Source: Lepus europaeus (lineage: Eukaryota > Chordata > Mammalia > Lagomorpha > Leporidae). Taken from it: 64,000 nt of DNA. Made by a program: the position numbers and the translations under genes. The stretch spans positions 15,097,218 through 15,161,217 of the forward strand of contig NC_084850.1 in assembly GCF_033115175.1 (NCBI RefSeq), written 5' to 3'. This document shows, piece after piece, positions 48,631 through 60,814 of the stretch; within the stretch, counting starts at the first letter, position 1, and every line of letters starts with the position of its first letter. A model generated the notes under the pieces. It did not search any database and was not told the DNA's origin. It saw only the letters and a program-made list of their open reading frames with translations.

Positions 48631-49423
48631 TAAGGTTGTGACCCATGCCAGCAGGTTTTGCTGTTTCAAGGGATTTTTGTTGTTGCTAGTTGGTTGGATG
48701 GTATGTCAGATCTGATCTTTCCATACAATTTTTAAGGCTAATGATTCTACAGAAGACAATTGAAAAGAGAACTGGAAGAGGTTTTACCAAAAGAAACCAG
48801 AAATAAAATTTCCTAATGGAAGAGTGATGGTTTTTACTTTTATGGTTCAGAAAATAAAATGCATTCTATCCAGTGAAATTTGTTGAGTATGAAAAAGAGT
48901 GTTTTACCAGGAAAACAAGAGAAGAAAAAACTACTTGATTTGAAATTCTGCACTGATTTTGGAGGTTTCAGGTTAGAACATATTTATGGAAATAGAAAAC
49001 AGACTAATGTGAAGAAATTATTCTTGCCAACCTCAAGTAAAGACCTGCCCTGCAGAACTATGTATACTTTACTTTATCTAATAAATGTCCTCTTTAGTCC
49101 TTGGTATAAAATTGATGTTTTGTAAATGAAATTATATAGTTTCATTCCAGGTTAACTCAGTGTTGAAAAATATATGCAAAATATCCTTGGGTGATCAGTG
49201 AATTTAAAACATTTTAAGAGTTATTTCAATTTTGATCCTATATGATATGTTGGGGATAAACCTTTGACTAACTGATTTGAAAACACTGATCTTTGAAGGC
49301 CCAGTTCAGTTAGATCTCCCATGACCAGATCCTGAATCCCATCAGTTAGAATTATTCTGTACCCCAATTATATATGGTGTGCCTCCAGCATGGCACTCAT
49401 TTGCATTTCTTTTTATTTGTTGT
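48631..49423. other. Unassigned AT-rich intergenic sequence
   Basis: An 81-codon open frame (48880-49125) has no recognisable family. Confidence 0.5.
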
Positions 49424-49740
49424 TAAATTTATTTTCTTTATTTGAAAGGCAGAGAGACAGAAAGAGACAGAGTGAGATGTTCCATCCCCTAGTCTACTTT
49501 CCATGAGCCCATAATAGCCAGGGCTGGGCCATGCCAAAGCCAGAAGAAGGGAATGCAATATAGGTCTCTCACATGGATAACAGGGATGCAAGTACTTGAC
49601 TCATTATTTGTTGCCTTCCACCGTGTGCATTAGTAGAAAGCAGAAATCAGGAAGCAGAGCTAGGACTTGAACTCAGGCACTCTGATATGGGATGTGGGCA
49701 TCCACCAAAGTGGCAGCTTAACTGCTGTACCAAAAGTCTC
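49424..49740 (-). mobile_element. C repeat, older subtype
   Basis: Old-subtype words such as GGTCTCTCACATGGATAACAGG and TTATTTGTTGCCTTCC. Confidence 0.85.
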
Positions 49741-49804
49741 CACTGCATATAGTTTATCTTAGAGTTTTTGTGTGCATGTATAAACGTATGTGTTTGTATT
49801 GACT

Positions 49805-49925
49805 CTTTCAAAAGAATATAGGATCCTTGAAGGCAGGAATCATGTCTTGGTCATTTTTGTATGTCCTGCATATCATCTATCACATTACATAATAGTTGCC
49901 CAATAAACTATTACTGTTAAAGGGA
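49805..49925 (+). mobile_element. L2 3' end
   Basis: AGGATCCTTGAAGGCAGGAATCATGTCTTGG, then AATAGTTGCCCAATAAACTATTA match the sense L2 terminus. Confidence 0.7.
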
Positions 49926-50066
49926 ATGAAATTCATACATCTATTTAAGGGAGACAGTATTTCATTTCTTCTGTGCGTGGAAACTATATACTTCAAGCTG
50001 TAAGAAGTCCTCCTCCTTATTGAATCCATGGAGTAAGAGCTGACATATTTTTTTAAAAAAATGGAA

Positions 50067-50341
50067 GGGGCTGGCATTGTGCTATACTGAGTAAAGCTAC
50101 TGCCTGCAGGGTAGAATGCCCTATGGGTGGCAGTTCAACTCCTGACTGCTCCACTTCTTATCCAGCTTCCTGATGATGCACCTGAGAAGGCAGTGGAGGA
50201 TAGCCCAAGTCCTTGGGCACCTGCACCCACATGGGAGAACCAGAAGAAGCTCCTGGCTCCTAGCTTTAGTCTAGCCCAGCCCTGGCTATTGAGGCCATTT
50301 GGGGAGGGAACCAGAAGATGGAAGATATCTCTCTTTATCTA

Positions 50342-50376
<35 letters not shown>

Positions 50377-50424
50377 TTCTCTCTCTGTAACTCTCCTTTC
50401 AAATAAACATAATAAAGCTTTTTC
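50067..50424 (+). mobile_element. C repeat, type A
   Basis: Target duplication AAAAATGGAA (50057-50066 and 50425-50434). (CT)n at 50341-50390. Confidence 0.95.
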
Positions 50425-50466
50425 AAAAATGGAACAGTTAGTCCTCAGCATAACAAACATAATCAC

Positions 50467-50826
50467 GGCCGGTGCCACGGCTCACTAGGCTAATCCTCCG
50501 CCTGCAGCACTGGCACACTGGGTTCTAGTCCTGGTCGGGGCACCGGATTCTGTCCCAGTTGCTCCTCTTCCTGCCCAGCTCTCTGCTGTGGCCCGGGAGG
50601 GCAGTGGAGGATGGTCCAAGTCCTTGGCCCCTGCACCCGCATGGGAGACCAGGAGAAGCACCTAGCTCCTGCCTTCGGATCAGCGCGGTGCGCCGGCCAC
50701 AGCGTGCCGACCACAGCAGCCATTGGAGGGTGAACCAACGGTAAAGGAAGACCTTTCTCTCTGTCTCTCTCTCACACTGTCCACTCTGCCTGTCAAAAAA
50801 AAAAAAAAAAAGAAAAAAGAAAAAAG
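50467..50826 (+). mobile_element. C repeat, type B
   Basis: Target duplication AAACATAATCAC (50455-50466 and 50827-50838). Tail A17 then (GAAAAAA)n. Confidence 0.95.
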
Positions 50827-51027
50827 AAACATAATCACTGTTCTTGAAGCAAAGTATACTTGAGATAACTCACTGTAATTGAGTTATCTCAGTCCTCCAT
50901 CCCAACTGGAGGTTGGGTGTATCTAGGACAATGTTGTCCCATATAGGAGGCACTAGCCACATGTGTTTATTGGACACATGAATTGTGCCAGACTGGATTG
51001 AGATATACTGTAAAGGGAAAACATACT

Positions 51028-51277
51028 GGGGCCAGTGCTGTGGCATAGAAGGTTAAATCTTGGCCTGTAGTGCCAGCATCCCATATGGGTGCAGGTTCAG
51101 GTCTCAGCTGCTCCACTCCCTATCCAGCTCCCTGCTAACCTGCCTGGAAAAGCAGCAGAAGATGGCCCAAGTACTTGGGTCCCTGCATCCACGTAGGAGA
51201 CCTGGAAGAAGCTCCTGGCTTTAGCCTGGCACATCCACAGACATTATGGCCATTTAGGGAGTGAATCAATGGTTAGA

Positions 51278-51319
<42 letters not shown>

Positions 51320-51711
51320 AAAGATTCATTTATTTATTTGAAAATCAGAGTTATACAGAGAGAGGAGAGGCAGAGAGAGACAGAAAGGTCTTCCATCTGC
51401 TGGTTCACTCCCCAATTGTCCGCAACAGCCGCAGCTGTGCTGATCCAAAGCCAGGAGCCAGGAGCTTCCTCCAGGTCTCCCACTCGGGTGCAGAGGTCGA
51501 AGGACTTGGGCCATCTTCTACTGCATTCCCAGGCCATAGGAGAGAGCTAGATCAGAAGTAGAGCAGTTGGGATTCGAACTGGTACCCATATGGGATGCCG
51601 GCACTGTAGGTGGTGGCTTCACCCACTACACCATGGCGCCAGCCCTTCTCTTTCTGTCTTTATGTCTCTGCATTTCTGCCTTTCAAACAAATAAATAAAT
51701 CTTTAAAAAAT
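51028..51711 (+). mobile_element. C repeat, type A, split by an inverted C repeat
   Basis: 5' part 51028-51319 ends in (TC)n. The 3' part 51646-51711 resumes with TCTCTTTCTGTCTTTATGTCTCTG and the AAATAAATAAATC tail. Confidence 0.9.
51320..51645 (-). mobile_element. C repeat, type A, nested and inverted
   Basis: Reverse copy, TTTATTTATTTG to CACCATGGCGCCAGCCC, inserted in the (CT)n region of the host SINE. Confidence 0.9.
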
Positions 51712-51928
51712 ACACAAGATTACAAAGACAGGATGAGATAAAAAATAATATTAAATATTTCATTAATAATTTTTGTACTGAATACATGTTGAAATGATTA
51801 TTTCAGTTATACTGACTTAAATAAAATGTATTATTAAAATTAATTCACCTGATTTTTAAAAAATGTGGCTATTGGAAAATTTAGAATTATATACCTGGTT
51901 TTCATTATATTTCTATTGGACTGCACTG

Positions 51929-54315
51929 CTGTAGTGATCAAGAAAGTATAAGAATGATCCACACAGGAACTTAAACTGGAACACCCCTCTCCAAAGACTC
52001 CACCCTTAAAACAACCTAAATTCTAGTAATTAGCATATCCATCATCTCCAGTTAAGGCCAGCAGCCCCCACCCCCAAAACAAAAGGCCACAACACAGAGC
52101 CCTAATGCAAGACTACATCTTCATATCCAATATATCTGAATCTGAATCCAAATTAGGAATAAAAGTGCTCAATAAAAGCCTTCTAAGCAGAGTAGAGAAC
52201 TACGAAATTTTCAATAAGAATTACAAGTCAGTAAGAAAGGGAATTCTTGAAGTTTCTGAACAATGAAACCTCAACATTTACCAATTTAACTTAGGCTGAC
52301 ATAATGCTACAACGAACCAAAAAGGTAAAATAAAATCCAAATGTTTTGTACAAAGTAACACAGTTCCTTGCATTCTGTGTTTGTTGAATGGATTTGAATT
52401 TGGAAGAGGCTACCTAATTGACTTTGAATCCTTTTTAAACTGAAGTCAATGTACCTAATGTGAGTCCATATACAACCTTATAATTCTTTACTATGTCGAT
52501 TAACACATGTCATAGGTGCTCTCTTGGCCCTTTAGATAGCAACTACTAGATCCTCACAAGAGTTTTACCTGCTACAGAGTAAACTAATTAAGAACTAGAT
52601 CTTCATTATAATAAATGCTCTCTGATATTCATCTCACCTTAATCAGGAGGGTTCTTGTGTTTTGATCCCTGAGACAGCATCCTAATAGTCTCGGACTACT
52701 GCACACACCTGTAGTAGTTAAATATTATCATCCATGAAGTTTGTGTTTCATATATGAGGCACAGATATCACCTGAATTGGGGTATTAAAACTAAACTTTA
52801 ATAGGGAGCACTGATTTTTCAGCAAATGGAATATAAATACTAAAAGAACGGCCCTGTTAAAATTGCACATAATTCCACTTAAAACATGAAAAGGCAAAAG
52901 CAGCATCAAGAGTTAACTCAGTTAACTCAGTGAAATATAAAGAGAAAAACATTCAAGCTAGACATTTGGCATTGTGAAAACAGACTAGGCAGTTGATTGA
53001 TCGATCTATTTTCAACAAGTTGTGTGGACATCCTGTAGGCACAGACTTAGTCTGTGGGCTATTGCCTTAAAAGAGGCAAAATCCAATCTGATATAGTAAA
53101 GTGGAGATGGTCACTGTGACCCAACAACCTCTGTTAGAACTTTACCCATATTAGGACACTCTTACATAGGGTTGTTTTGAATGAGATCCAAATCTATTTA
53201 TGTATTTTCTTAGTCTTCTTTATCACCTCCTTGTGTACCACTGAGCAGTTTTTGAGAACACAAGCCACTATTACAATGTTGTCAAGGCCCTTCTCGTTTT
53301 CTAGTTCAAATCCTTGTTCATGCTGTTTGCTAAGTACTTGTTCCCTGTGACAGCTTTCAGCCAAACAGAACACACTGAATGCTGCATTCCAAACCACTCT
53401 GTCCTGCTGGGCTCTGAGTAAAACAAGCTCTTCAAACTCCATCATGTGAACTTTTCACAAGGAACAATCTCCCTCAGACAATTCCATTCAGAGATACTAT
53501 CCGTGAAACTGGGACTCAGGGAAGAGGTGACATCACAGGCTTCCCTTTCTGGCCAGGGTCATGACCACCAAAGTTGTATTTAAGAGGCTCCCACGTGGTT
53601 TGCACATGATTTTCTTAATGATCTAACATTTCCTCCAACTTTCCCATAAGCTTACAATTTAAAGATATTCACACTTAAATACAAAATTGGGTTCTGGTGT
53701 CAAGAAAGCCTGAGATTTCAAGAAGAATGAGAAAATTACAGCTGGGATCTCTATTAGGGCTAGGAGGGTAAATGTAAGACATACTCTATAATGCATGCCA
53801 TATGTGAGGGCTTGGGACAGTGTCTTAGGAGACATGGAAACAAAAAGTATTATATCCAACCAAGAGGCTGAAAAAACTTAAAGAAAAAAGGAAGGAAGAA
53901 AAAAGGCAAGAAAAAAATGGACAAATTTAAACAAATCAGATTGTAGTTCTTAAATGTCTGAAGCCAAGGTTTGGAGAAAGAATGCTTTATAAAATGCAGG
54001 AACATTAATCTACTGAGATGGACAGCCAGCTTGTCTGCAGTTAGCCTACAACAGGAGAACAGCACATCCGGCTGCATTCTGAAGAATCTGGAGTTGTTTT
54101 CAGACCTACCTGGCAGCTCCCAAAGAAGGCTTTGGGATCTCCTAAAAGAACTTTAATAAGAAGAGAACAACTCATGGACTTAGGATGTATTCCATTCCAA
54201 TTTTCATCAGAGTCAGGAGCATATGGAATTGGTGGCCTTCCAAGTCTCGCTCCAATGAGTCCACAATCTCATCCTTTTATGTAACATTTTTCTATGTAAC
54301 CTAGCATTTTAAAAT
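51929..54315. other. Long unique stretch without young repeats
   Basis: About 2.4 kb with no C repeat, L1 or MIR that I can name. An 83-codon frame on the minus strand (53194-53445) has no known family. Local CCCCCAC runs near 52070. Confidence 0.5.
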
Positions 54316-54579
54316 TTACTTTTAAATTTTTATTTGAGAGTCAGAGAGAGATCGATCCCATCTACTGACTCACTTCCCAAATGCTTGCAATAGTCCTAAC
54401 TGGACCAGACTAATGATGGGAGCCAGGAAGTTCCAACTGCTTGAGCCATCACCTGCTACTTTCCAGGGTCTATCTGCATTGGTGGGAAGCTGGAGTCAGA
54501 AACAGGAGCTGGGAATCAAACCCAGTTACTATAATATGTGATGGGGGTATATTAACCAGTAGGACAAAAGCTTGCCCCA
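54316..54579 (-). mobile_element. C repeat, older subtype
   Basis: TTTTATTTGAGAGTCAGAGAGAG tail side; GCTTGAGCCATCACCTGCTACTTTCC core. Confidence 0.85.
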
Positions 54580-54879
54580 TCAACTTAATATTTTTGAAAC
54601 AGAAAAGTGCCCAAATGAGAAGGCACTTGGCTATAATGTTCCTCTTAAGCATTGCAAGTTGGTTTTGTTTTTGTTTTCATTTTTTTTTTATTTTCTGAGG
54701 AAGATGGAACTGAGAGATTGAGTCTGATGGCTTGGGATTTTTTCTACTTCACAGTTCATATTTCAAGCTGTTCACAGAGTTCAACCACTGAGAGACTAAA
54801 CTATTTAAAAGGGGAGTATCTTAGAAAGAAGGTCATTGCTACCACTGCCTACTGAATTAAATCAGAGATCAGAAGGTGT

Positions 54880-55040
54880 CAAAGCTTGTGAGGACTTTAT
54901 TTTGTATAACAAGCAAAAAAAGGCCCAGAAAAGGAACTGAGTTGCTCAAGGTCAATTATTGGGAAAGTCAAGGTTTAAATCAAAAGCCCATGTGCTTGCC
55001 TCTGATGACTGGGACACTGCAGTCTTATCTACAAATGAGA
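54880..55040 (-). mobile_element. Possible MIR fragment
   Basis: GGCCCAGAAAAGGAACTGAGTTGCTCAAGGTCA followed by CAAGGTTTAAATCAAAAGCCC resembles antisense MIR. Confidence 0.5.
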
Positions 55041-55125
55041 AAGAATGTTGATATCATACTTGCTATGCTTCTTTGGGGAACTGTGTTTATGTTCCATAGA
55101 ATAAAACTGTTCCTCCAAAACTTAA

Positions 55126-55162
55126 TTTTTTTATTTGACAGGTAGAGTCATAGACAGTGAGT

Positions 55163-55214
<52 letters not shown>

Positions 55215-55473
55215 TCTTCCTTCCATTGGTTCACTCCCCAAATGGCCGCTACAGCCGGCGCTGCGCCAATCTGAAGCCAGGAGCCAGGTGCTTCTTCCTG
55301 GTCTCCCATGTGGGTGCAGGAGCCCAAACACTTAGGCCATCCTCCACTGCACTCCCAGGCTACAGCAGAGAGCTAGACCGGAAGAGGAGCAACCAGGACT
55401 AGAACCTGGCACCCATAATGGGATGCTGGTGCCACAGGTGGAGGATTAACCAAGTGAGCCATGGCGCCAGCCC
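55126..55473 (-). mobile_element. C repeat, mixed type A/B
   Basis: Has a TTTGACAGG tail side of type B but a CATAATGGGATGC head part of type A. (GA)n at 55167-55210. Target duplication CCAAAACTTA (55115-55124; 55474-55483). Confidence 0.9.
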
Positions 55474-55639
55474 CCAAAACTTAGCTTTGAGCTTTCCTTC
55501 TACTGATACAATTTTGTGACAAAAACAATTTTTCATTAAAAATATAAAAGTACAGTGTCATTTTGAATATGCTTTTTCAACATAAACATGGAATTATGGA
55601 GATTGTTATACAACATTCTAGGGAAGTGAATCCCTTGGT

Positions 55640-56290
55640 ATGAGAATGATGAATTATAGTCTAGTAGGGCAAAAAACCAAACTGACAATTACAGGGATGA
55701 TTCCAAGGTGGGGATTTTAGCAGCTGTCACTGTGGCATAGGGTTTTAAGCTGCCACTTGTGATGTGGGCATCCCATATCAGAGTGCCAGTTTGAGTCCCA
55801 GCCATCCGCTTCTAACCCAGCTCCCTGATAGCGTGCCTGGGAAAGCAGCAAAATATGGTTCAAGGGCTTGGGCTCCTGCCACCGACGTGGAAAACCCAGA
55901 TAGAGTTCCATGCGCCTGGCTCTGGCTTGGTCCAGTTTTGGCTATTGCAGCCATTTGGGGAATGAACTAGCTAGATGGAAGTGTGATCTCTTTCTCTCTC
56001 TGCATTTCAAACAAATAAAATAAACCTGAAAAATGAAAAAAGTGGGGACTTTATGGAGGAGGGAACATTTAATTCTAACTTAGAAGGGCAAAGAAAATAA
56101 CAACAAAAAAAGCAGTATCCTTTGAAGGCTCAGTAGGAGTTAGGCAGGCAAAGGCAGAGCATTCCAGATTAAAGGAGCTACCAGGCAGAAGGACCTGGGG
56201 GCAGAAAAGATTGAAAATTCAGGAAGCTTCAATTGGTTCAGTTTGGTTGGTGGCTAGAATGCCAATGGTGACTTTTGTTTCCTGAGTGTC
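55640..56290 (-). mobile_element. L2 fragment split by a C repeat
   Basis: The right part reads AGGCTCAGTAGGAGTTAGGCAGGCAAAGGCAGAGCATTCCAG, AAGGACCTGGGGGCAG, and TTCAGTTTGGTTGGTGGCTAGA: antisense L2 3'UTR. The left part carries TCTAGTAGGGCAAAAAACCAAACTGACAAT. Confidence 0.65.
55720..56041 (+). mobile_element. C repeat, older subtype, inside L2
   Basis: Target duplication GTGGGGA-TTTA (55708-55719 and 56042-56053). Confidence 0.9.
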
Positions 56291-56771
56291 CAATTCCTAA
56301 CAGCTTACCCCAAATAAACACAACATAATAAAAAGTAGGTTTGCCATGCTAGAGTGGTTTCATAGTATAAATTCCCCACCCCCACCCAACCATCAACATA
56401 TTAATTAAAAAGGTCATATGCAATATAACTAAGGGAGGTATAGTGAAGGAAGCAACAGACTGGAACTTCACAATAAGTCACTACAGCCCTCCCTAGTGAG
56501 GTCACCTGCCCCATTTTTTAAATGAATAGTTGACCGTGCCCTGGATTGATCTTTAAGGTCACTTTGGCTGTGTTTGGGAATGAAACCACCATGCAGATGT
56601 TATTAGAAGATCAAACACAGAGGTCTGTATACCTTCACAAAAGCCCAGGTTGCTCCTCAAACAATCCTCTCTGACCCCTGCTCTATCATCATTTCATAAA
56701 AGGCAAAGCAACCTAACTGAAATGTTTCCTAATTCTCAGTTCTTAAGTAATATTTTAAAAGGTATTTATGT
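56291..56771. other. Unassigned intergenic sequence
   Basis: No gene or clear repeat. Confidence 0.5.
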
Positions 56772-57056
56772 TCTTTTAATTTATGTTTTATGTATTAGAG
56801 AGTCAGAGACCTCTCATTTGTGGCTTCACTTCCCAAAAGCCTGCAATACCCAGGGCTGGGGCAGGCCAATGCCAGAAATTTATTCTGGGTCTCCCATATG
56901 AGTGGCAGGGACTCAACTACTTGAACCATCACCTGCTGCCTCACAAAGGTGTAAACTAGCCAGAAACTGGAATTGGGAGTGGATCTGGGACTTGAACCCA
57001 GGCACTCTGTCATGGGATGTAGGCATCTTAATTGTTAGGTCAAATGTCTACCCTCA
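56772..57056 (-). mobile_element. C repeat, older subtype
   Basis: Words GGGTCTCCCATATGAGTGGC and CATCACCTGCTGCC; tail decayed. Confidence 0.85.
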
Positions 57057-57640
57057 GATTGCAAGTTATTTTGATCAGGAAATAAATGCATAAAATATTC
57101 AGCTAGAGATTAAGAAACAAGAGACTTCTCTTAGGTTACTATTAAAAGAAGAAATGAGGACATTTCACTTTTCTAGTTTTTACCTCAGTCTTCTCTGTAC
57201 TCTTATTAAAAAATACATGACATATGCAAAGTGATGATAAAGATAATATCTGCAAATGAGGAGATTCATTTTAGGCCTGCAGAGAAAGTTCACCAACAAT
57301 TATCAGTTGGAACTTAGTCTCTTGAATCAATCACAAAACTCACAATCAGGGTCAGACTTCTCCATGAATTCCAAATCCCAAGACTTCTTCCTGAAAGCAA
57401 GTAGCCTTTGAGACACTACTACTAAGATTTTAAATCAGCTGGGGGACAGTTTCCAAAGCTGTCAGTTTCACAAGCTCTTCAGGAAATTCTCATGGGTGGT
57501 AGTTATGGGATCAAATGTACTATGTCAAAAGGTGAACTGAATAGTTAAGAATGAGGATAAAGATATGTAGAGGACAATCATCTAGAAAGTAGGGTGTGGG
57601 CTTCAGGTGCCTTCACTGGGTGGTAGATCAGCAGAGAAAA
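57057..57640. other. Unassigned intergenic sequence
   Basis: No gene or clear repeat. Confidence 0.5.
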
Positions 57641-57830
57641 GGGAAAGGGGAATAGTTTTACCTGGGTCTGGAAGGGGGCCTGTGCATCCACTCCTTTAGC
57701 GAATACTATGAGCCCATATGGACCAGACATTGTAGTAGGCACTGGGGATTGCAGAAGTATAGAAGGCAAATGAAGTCTCTTGCCTTCATACTGATATACA
57801 CTCTTATGACTCTCCTCACCCACCTGTTAA
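57641..57830 (-). mobile_element. L2 fragment
   Basis: GCCCATATGGACCAGACATTGTAGTAGGCACTGGGGATTGCAGAAGTATAGAAG matches the antisense L2 end. Confidence 0.65.
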
Positions 57831-57940
57831 AATTGCTGTATTTTCTGAGTGAATTCTATAGGCAGAGTGTCCCCAATGATTCCACTGAAGAAGGGATCTC
57901 CAGCAGAGGAAGTAGGAAATTCTTAAAAAAAAAATCATGG

Positions 57941-58256
57941 GCCGGCGCCGCGGCTCACAAGGCTAATCCTCTGCCTTGCGGCGCCGGCACACCAGGTTCT
58001 AGTCCCGGTCAGGGCACCGATCCTGTCCCGGTTGCCCCTCTTCCAGGCCAGCTCTCTGCTGTGGCCAGGGAGTGCAGTGGAGGATGGCCCAAGTGCTTGG
58101 GCCCTGCACCCCATGGGAGACCAGGAGAAGCACCTGGCTCCTGCCATCGGATCAGCGCGGTGCCATTGGAGGGTGAACCAACGGCAAAAGGAAGACCTTT
58201 CTCTCTGTCTCTCTCTCACTGTCCACTCTGCCTGTCAAAAAATAAATAAATAAAAT
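57941..58256 (+). mobile_element. C repeat, type B
   Basis: Target duplication AAAAAAAATCATGG (57927-57940 and 58257-58270), perfect. Lacks part of the GC-rich block before CATTGGAGGG. Confidence 0.95.
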
Positions 58257-58270
58257 AAAAAAAATCATGG

Positions 58271-58500
58271 CCCCTTTGTTTTCTTCTTCAAGACTGTCCC
58301 TTCAAGAGATACTGCAGCTGGAAGTGAAGGCTTTCTCACCTACATGAAGCACCACAGATCACACTGGAGGTGTTTCCAAACTTGTACATTTTGTGGTGTG
58401 AACACAGGTTTCCCAGGGAAAGCTCTGCCAACCTAAACATTTTCCTAGCCTGGATTAACCAAAAAGCAATGTCCCTGGTAAAGAGTATCCTGCAGGGATA
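58271..58500. other. Unassigned intergenic sequence
   Basis: No gene or clear repeat. Confidence 0.5.
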
Positions 58501-59000
58501 GCCTTGTGCTGCCCCTGCTCCAGAACCTCACTTAAAGGCAGGCAGGCATTCTGCCAAATCAATCTTCCTAAAAAGCACAATTGGGTGGAATCATTTCCTG
58601 CTCCTGGACAGAATCTAGTACTGGATCAGATATCTGAGGCCCTCTATACTTTGGCCTCTGCCTTCCTGACCCACTGCACTGTTTCCTCCTCAAATTTTTC
58701 TAGATAACCTGACCCTGTTGCATCCTGTATCTGCTCCCTTCCTACCCATTTTTCTGAACCCAGTTCAAATGCCACCTCTCCCAGAAGCTGTGACCATTTT
58801 GGCAAGGAGTGCCTCTGTCCTCTGAATTTTGCACAGCCCTTGGGTGCTTTTCCCATAGTTAGAAGTGTTTTCTTGCCTACATAATCTCTCTATCAATGCA
58901 GGATGTGATCTTTCAGAATAAGGATTGTTTTTATGCTTCTCTGTGTCCATTCTCAGGGCCTAGCACAATGCTTCAGTATTTCTTGAGAGCAATAGCAACG
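58501..59000 (+). mobile_element. L2 3' region
   Basis: CCAGTTCAAATGCCACCTCTCCCAGAAGCTGTGACC, then TCTGTGTCCATTCTCAGGGCCTAGCACAATGCTTCAGTA are in sense L2 3'UTR order. Confidence 0.75.
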
Positions 59001-59616
59001 TTTTATTCTAACAGGGAAGTTACTTTGTTTTATTTTAATGAATTGGCAAGTTACAAATCTACTCCAAAGGCCATGCTTTTGAAGCAGAAACAATTCCGAT
59101 ATGAACATAAAGGCAAGATTTTATTAACCTATTAATATATTAAGCAGTTTTGGGGACATTATGAGGGAAATTTTGGCTCTTTAACATTCCCCCATTCCTT
59201 CTGTAATCTCCTCCACCCCAACTCTACCTGCTCTATCTCCTTCATCACTTCCACTGCACTCCATGTCACTCTTTTATTCAAAACCACTTGGAATTTTTTG
59301 ACTAAAGGACTGTCACTTCCAAATCCTTTTCACCCTCACCTCCCTCCCCATGTTCTTTCAGGCCAGAAGAGGTAGATCTTCCAATACTCTGGTAGCAAAG
59401 CACATCCCTCAGACAATTTCAGGAACTCCATGGCTGCCCTAGTATTCAGAGCTCAACATACTTAGAATATTTTGTTATTTATACAAGTTTAAATTATATA
59501 ACAGTAGTTACCAGATCAAGCATAGATATTCTATTTGTTGATTTCTAAACTGACCTATTTTGTTGCTTTTTCTAAAATATAATGGATTTTAATGTTTTAT
59601 TTGCTTTTCTTTTATA
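59001..59616. other. Unassigned intergenic sequence
   Basis: A pyrimidine-rich part (59185-59400) may be further L2; not firm. Confidence 0.4.
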
Positions 59617-59923
59617 TGTAAAGATTTTTTTAATTTATTTGAAAGCCAGAGTTAGAGAGACAGAAGTAGAGACAGATAGATTTTCCATCTGTTCGTTCAC
59701 TATCTAGATGGGCACAATGGCCAGGACTGGGCCAGGCCAAAGCCAGGAGCTTCATCAGGGTCTCTCACATGGGTGGCAGGGGCCCCAGTATCTTTCATTT
59801 GCTTTTCCCAGGCCATTAGCAGGGAGGTGATCAGAAGTGGAGCAGCCAGGACACAAACCAGCGCTGATATGGGATGCTGGCATGGCAGGTGGCACTTTAC
59901 TTGCTACACCACAATGCTGACCC
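59617..59923 (-). mobile_element. C repeat, type A
   Basis: TTTAATTTATTTGAAAGCC tail side; ACACCACAATGCTGACCCC head. Confidence 0.9.
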
Positions 59924-59994
59924 CTATTTATAAAGAACACTTACTGAGTGCATTTATGTGCTAAACATTGAGTTAGACCATTGAAATATGGACT

Positions 59995-60145
59995 TCATTT
60001 GATCCTCACCATGACTTCTGGAAGACATAGTTATATTTTACAGATGAAACACTAAGGTCAGCAGACATTAAGTGATGTACCCAAAATCATGCAGTTAATT
60101 TGTGGAGCTAGGATTCCACTGTTGGTCCTTTTAATAGAAAGCTCA
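59995..60145 (-). mobile_element. MIR SINE
   Basis: TTTGATCCTCACCATGACTTC, then ATATTTTACAGATGAAACACTAAGG and CCCAAAATCATGCAG fit antisense MIR. Confidence 0.8.
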
Positions 60146-60164
60146 TAGTCTTTTAGTTCTACTA

Positions 60165-60470
60165 TGATGTACCTTTAAACAAAATCTAGAAGCTCATTCT
60201 GAATTCCAGGTCTTGCATTTTAAAACAGATATCACCAAAAAGATATAACCCTAGAAAAACAAACTTTCTAAATTCCTAAGAAGAAGGTGCATCCCTGGGC
60301 CACCAGGGACATTCTTATTTAACGTTATTGTACCCTTAAATAAAACCCAGAAGTTCATTCTACTTGGTCTTCTTCACCAAAAAGATGTAACCTCAGTAAA
60401 AGGAACTTTTTACATTTCTATGAAAAAGCAGCACCACTGGGCCACTAAGGGACACAATCTTAGGCTCTCA
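60165..60470. repeat. Diverged tandem duplication, about 158-bp unit
   Basis: Two adjacent blocks (about 60165-60318 and 60326-60470) share the same order of words: GTACC-TTAAA, AGAAG-TCATTCT, CACCAAAAAGAT-TAACC, and CTGGGCCAC. The period is about 158 bp with roughly one in four positions changed. I do not recognise the unit as a known element. Confidence 0.65.
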
Positions 60471-60814
60471 AGTATTGTTTTTTTCCTAAAAAGTGCAGTG
60501 AATTAATTCAGTACCAAGTATTACCAGTCCAACCATCATAATCACCAAAATCATTCACTATTTTTCAAATTATGAAAATCACAGCCTAGTAAATGTTACG
60601 TGCAAAATTTCTTCGAGAAATCAGGTGCATGGTAGAGTGGAGTAAAAATGGAAAACTCCAGATTTCACAAAGATGTCAAGTTTTACATTTCGGTGCAATG
60701 TAACTGAATTGGCAAAGACCATTAGAACCAGCAACCAAAACCGAAAGGATAAATTTTCCTATCACCAAGTAAACACCCACTCTGCCCTTCCCATTTAGGA
60801 ATTTAAAATAAGAT
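60471..60814. other. Unassigned sequence, possibly HAPSTR 3'UTR or flank
   Basis: AT-rich; no gene or repeat seen. Lies downstream of the HAPSTR retrogene on its strand. Confidence 0.4.

Larger units (their letters stand above)
50929..51928. mobile_element. hAT-type MITE, split by nested C repeats
   Basis: Left piece 50929-51027 (CAATGTTGTCCCATATAGG..CACTAGCCACATGTG) and right piece 51712-51928 (..ATATTTCTATTGGACTGCACTG) have terminal inverted repeats. CAATGTTGTCC..ATA pairs with the reverse complement CAGTGCAGTCCAATA. The TIR layout and 'CCACTAGCCACATGTGG'-type core fit a Charlie-class mammalian MITE; family name unverified. Confidence 0.65.

Noticed and set aside
53194..53445. 83-codon minus-strand ORF
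   Set aside because: Fairly complex peptide composition, but no known family, no splice or promoter context and a length expected by chance.
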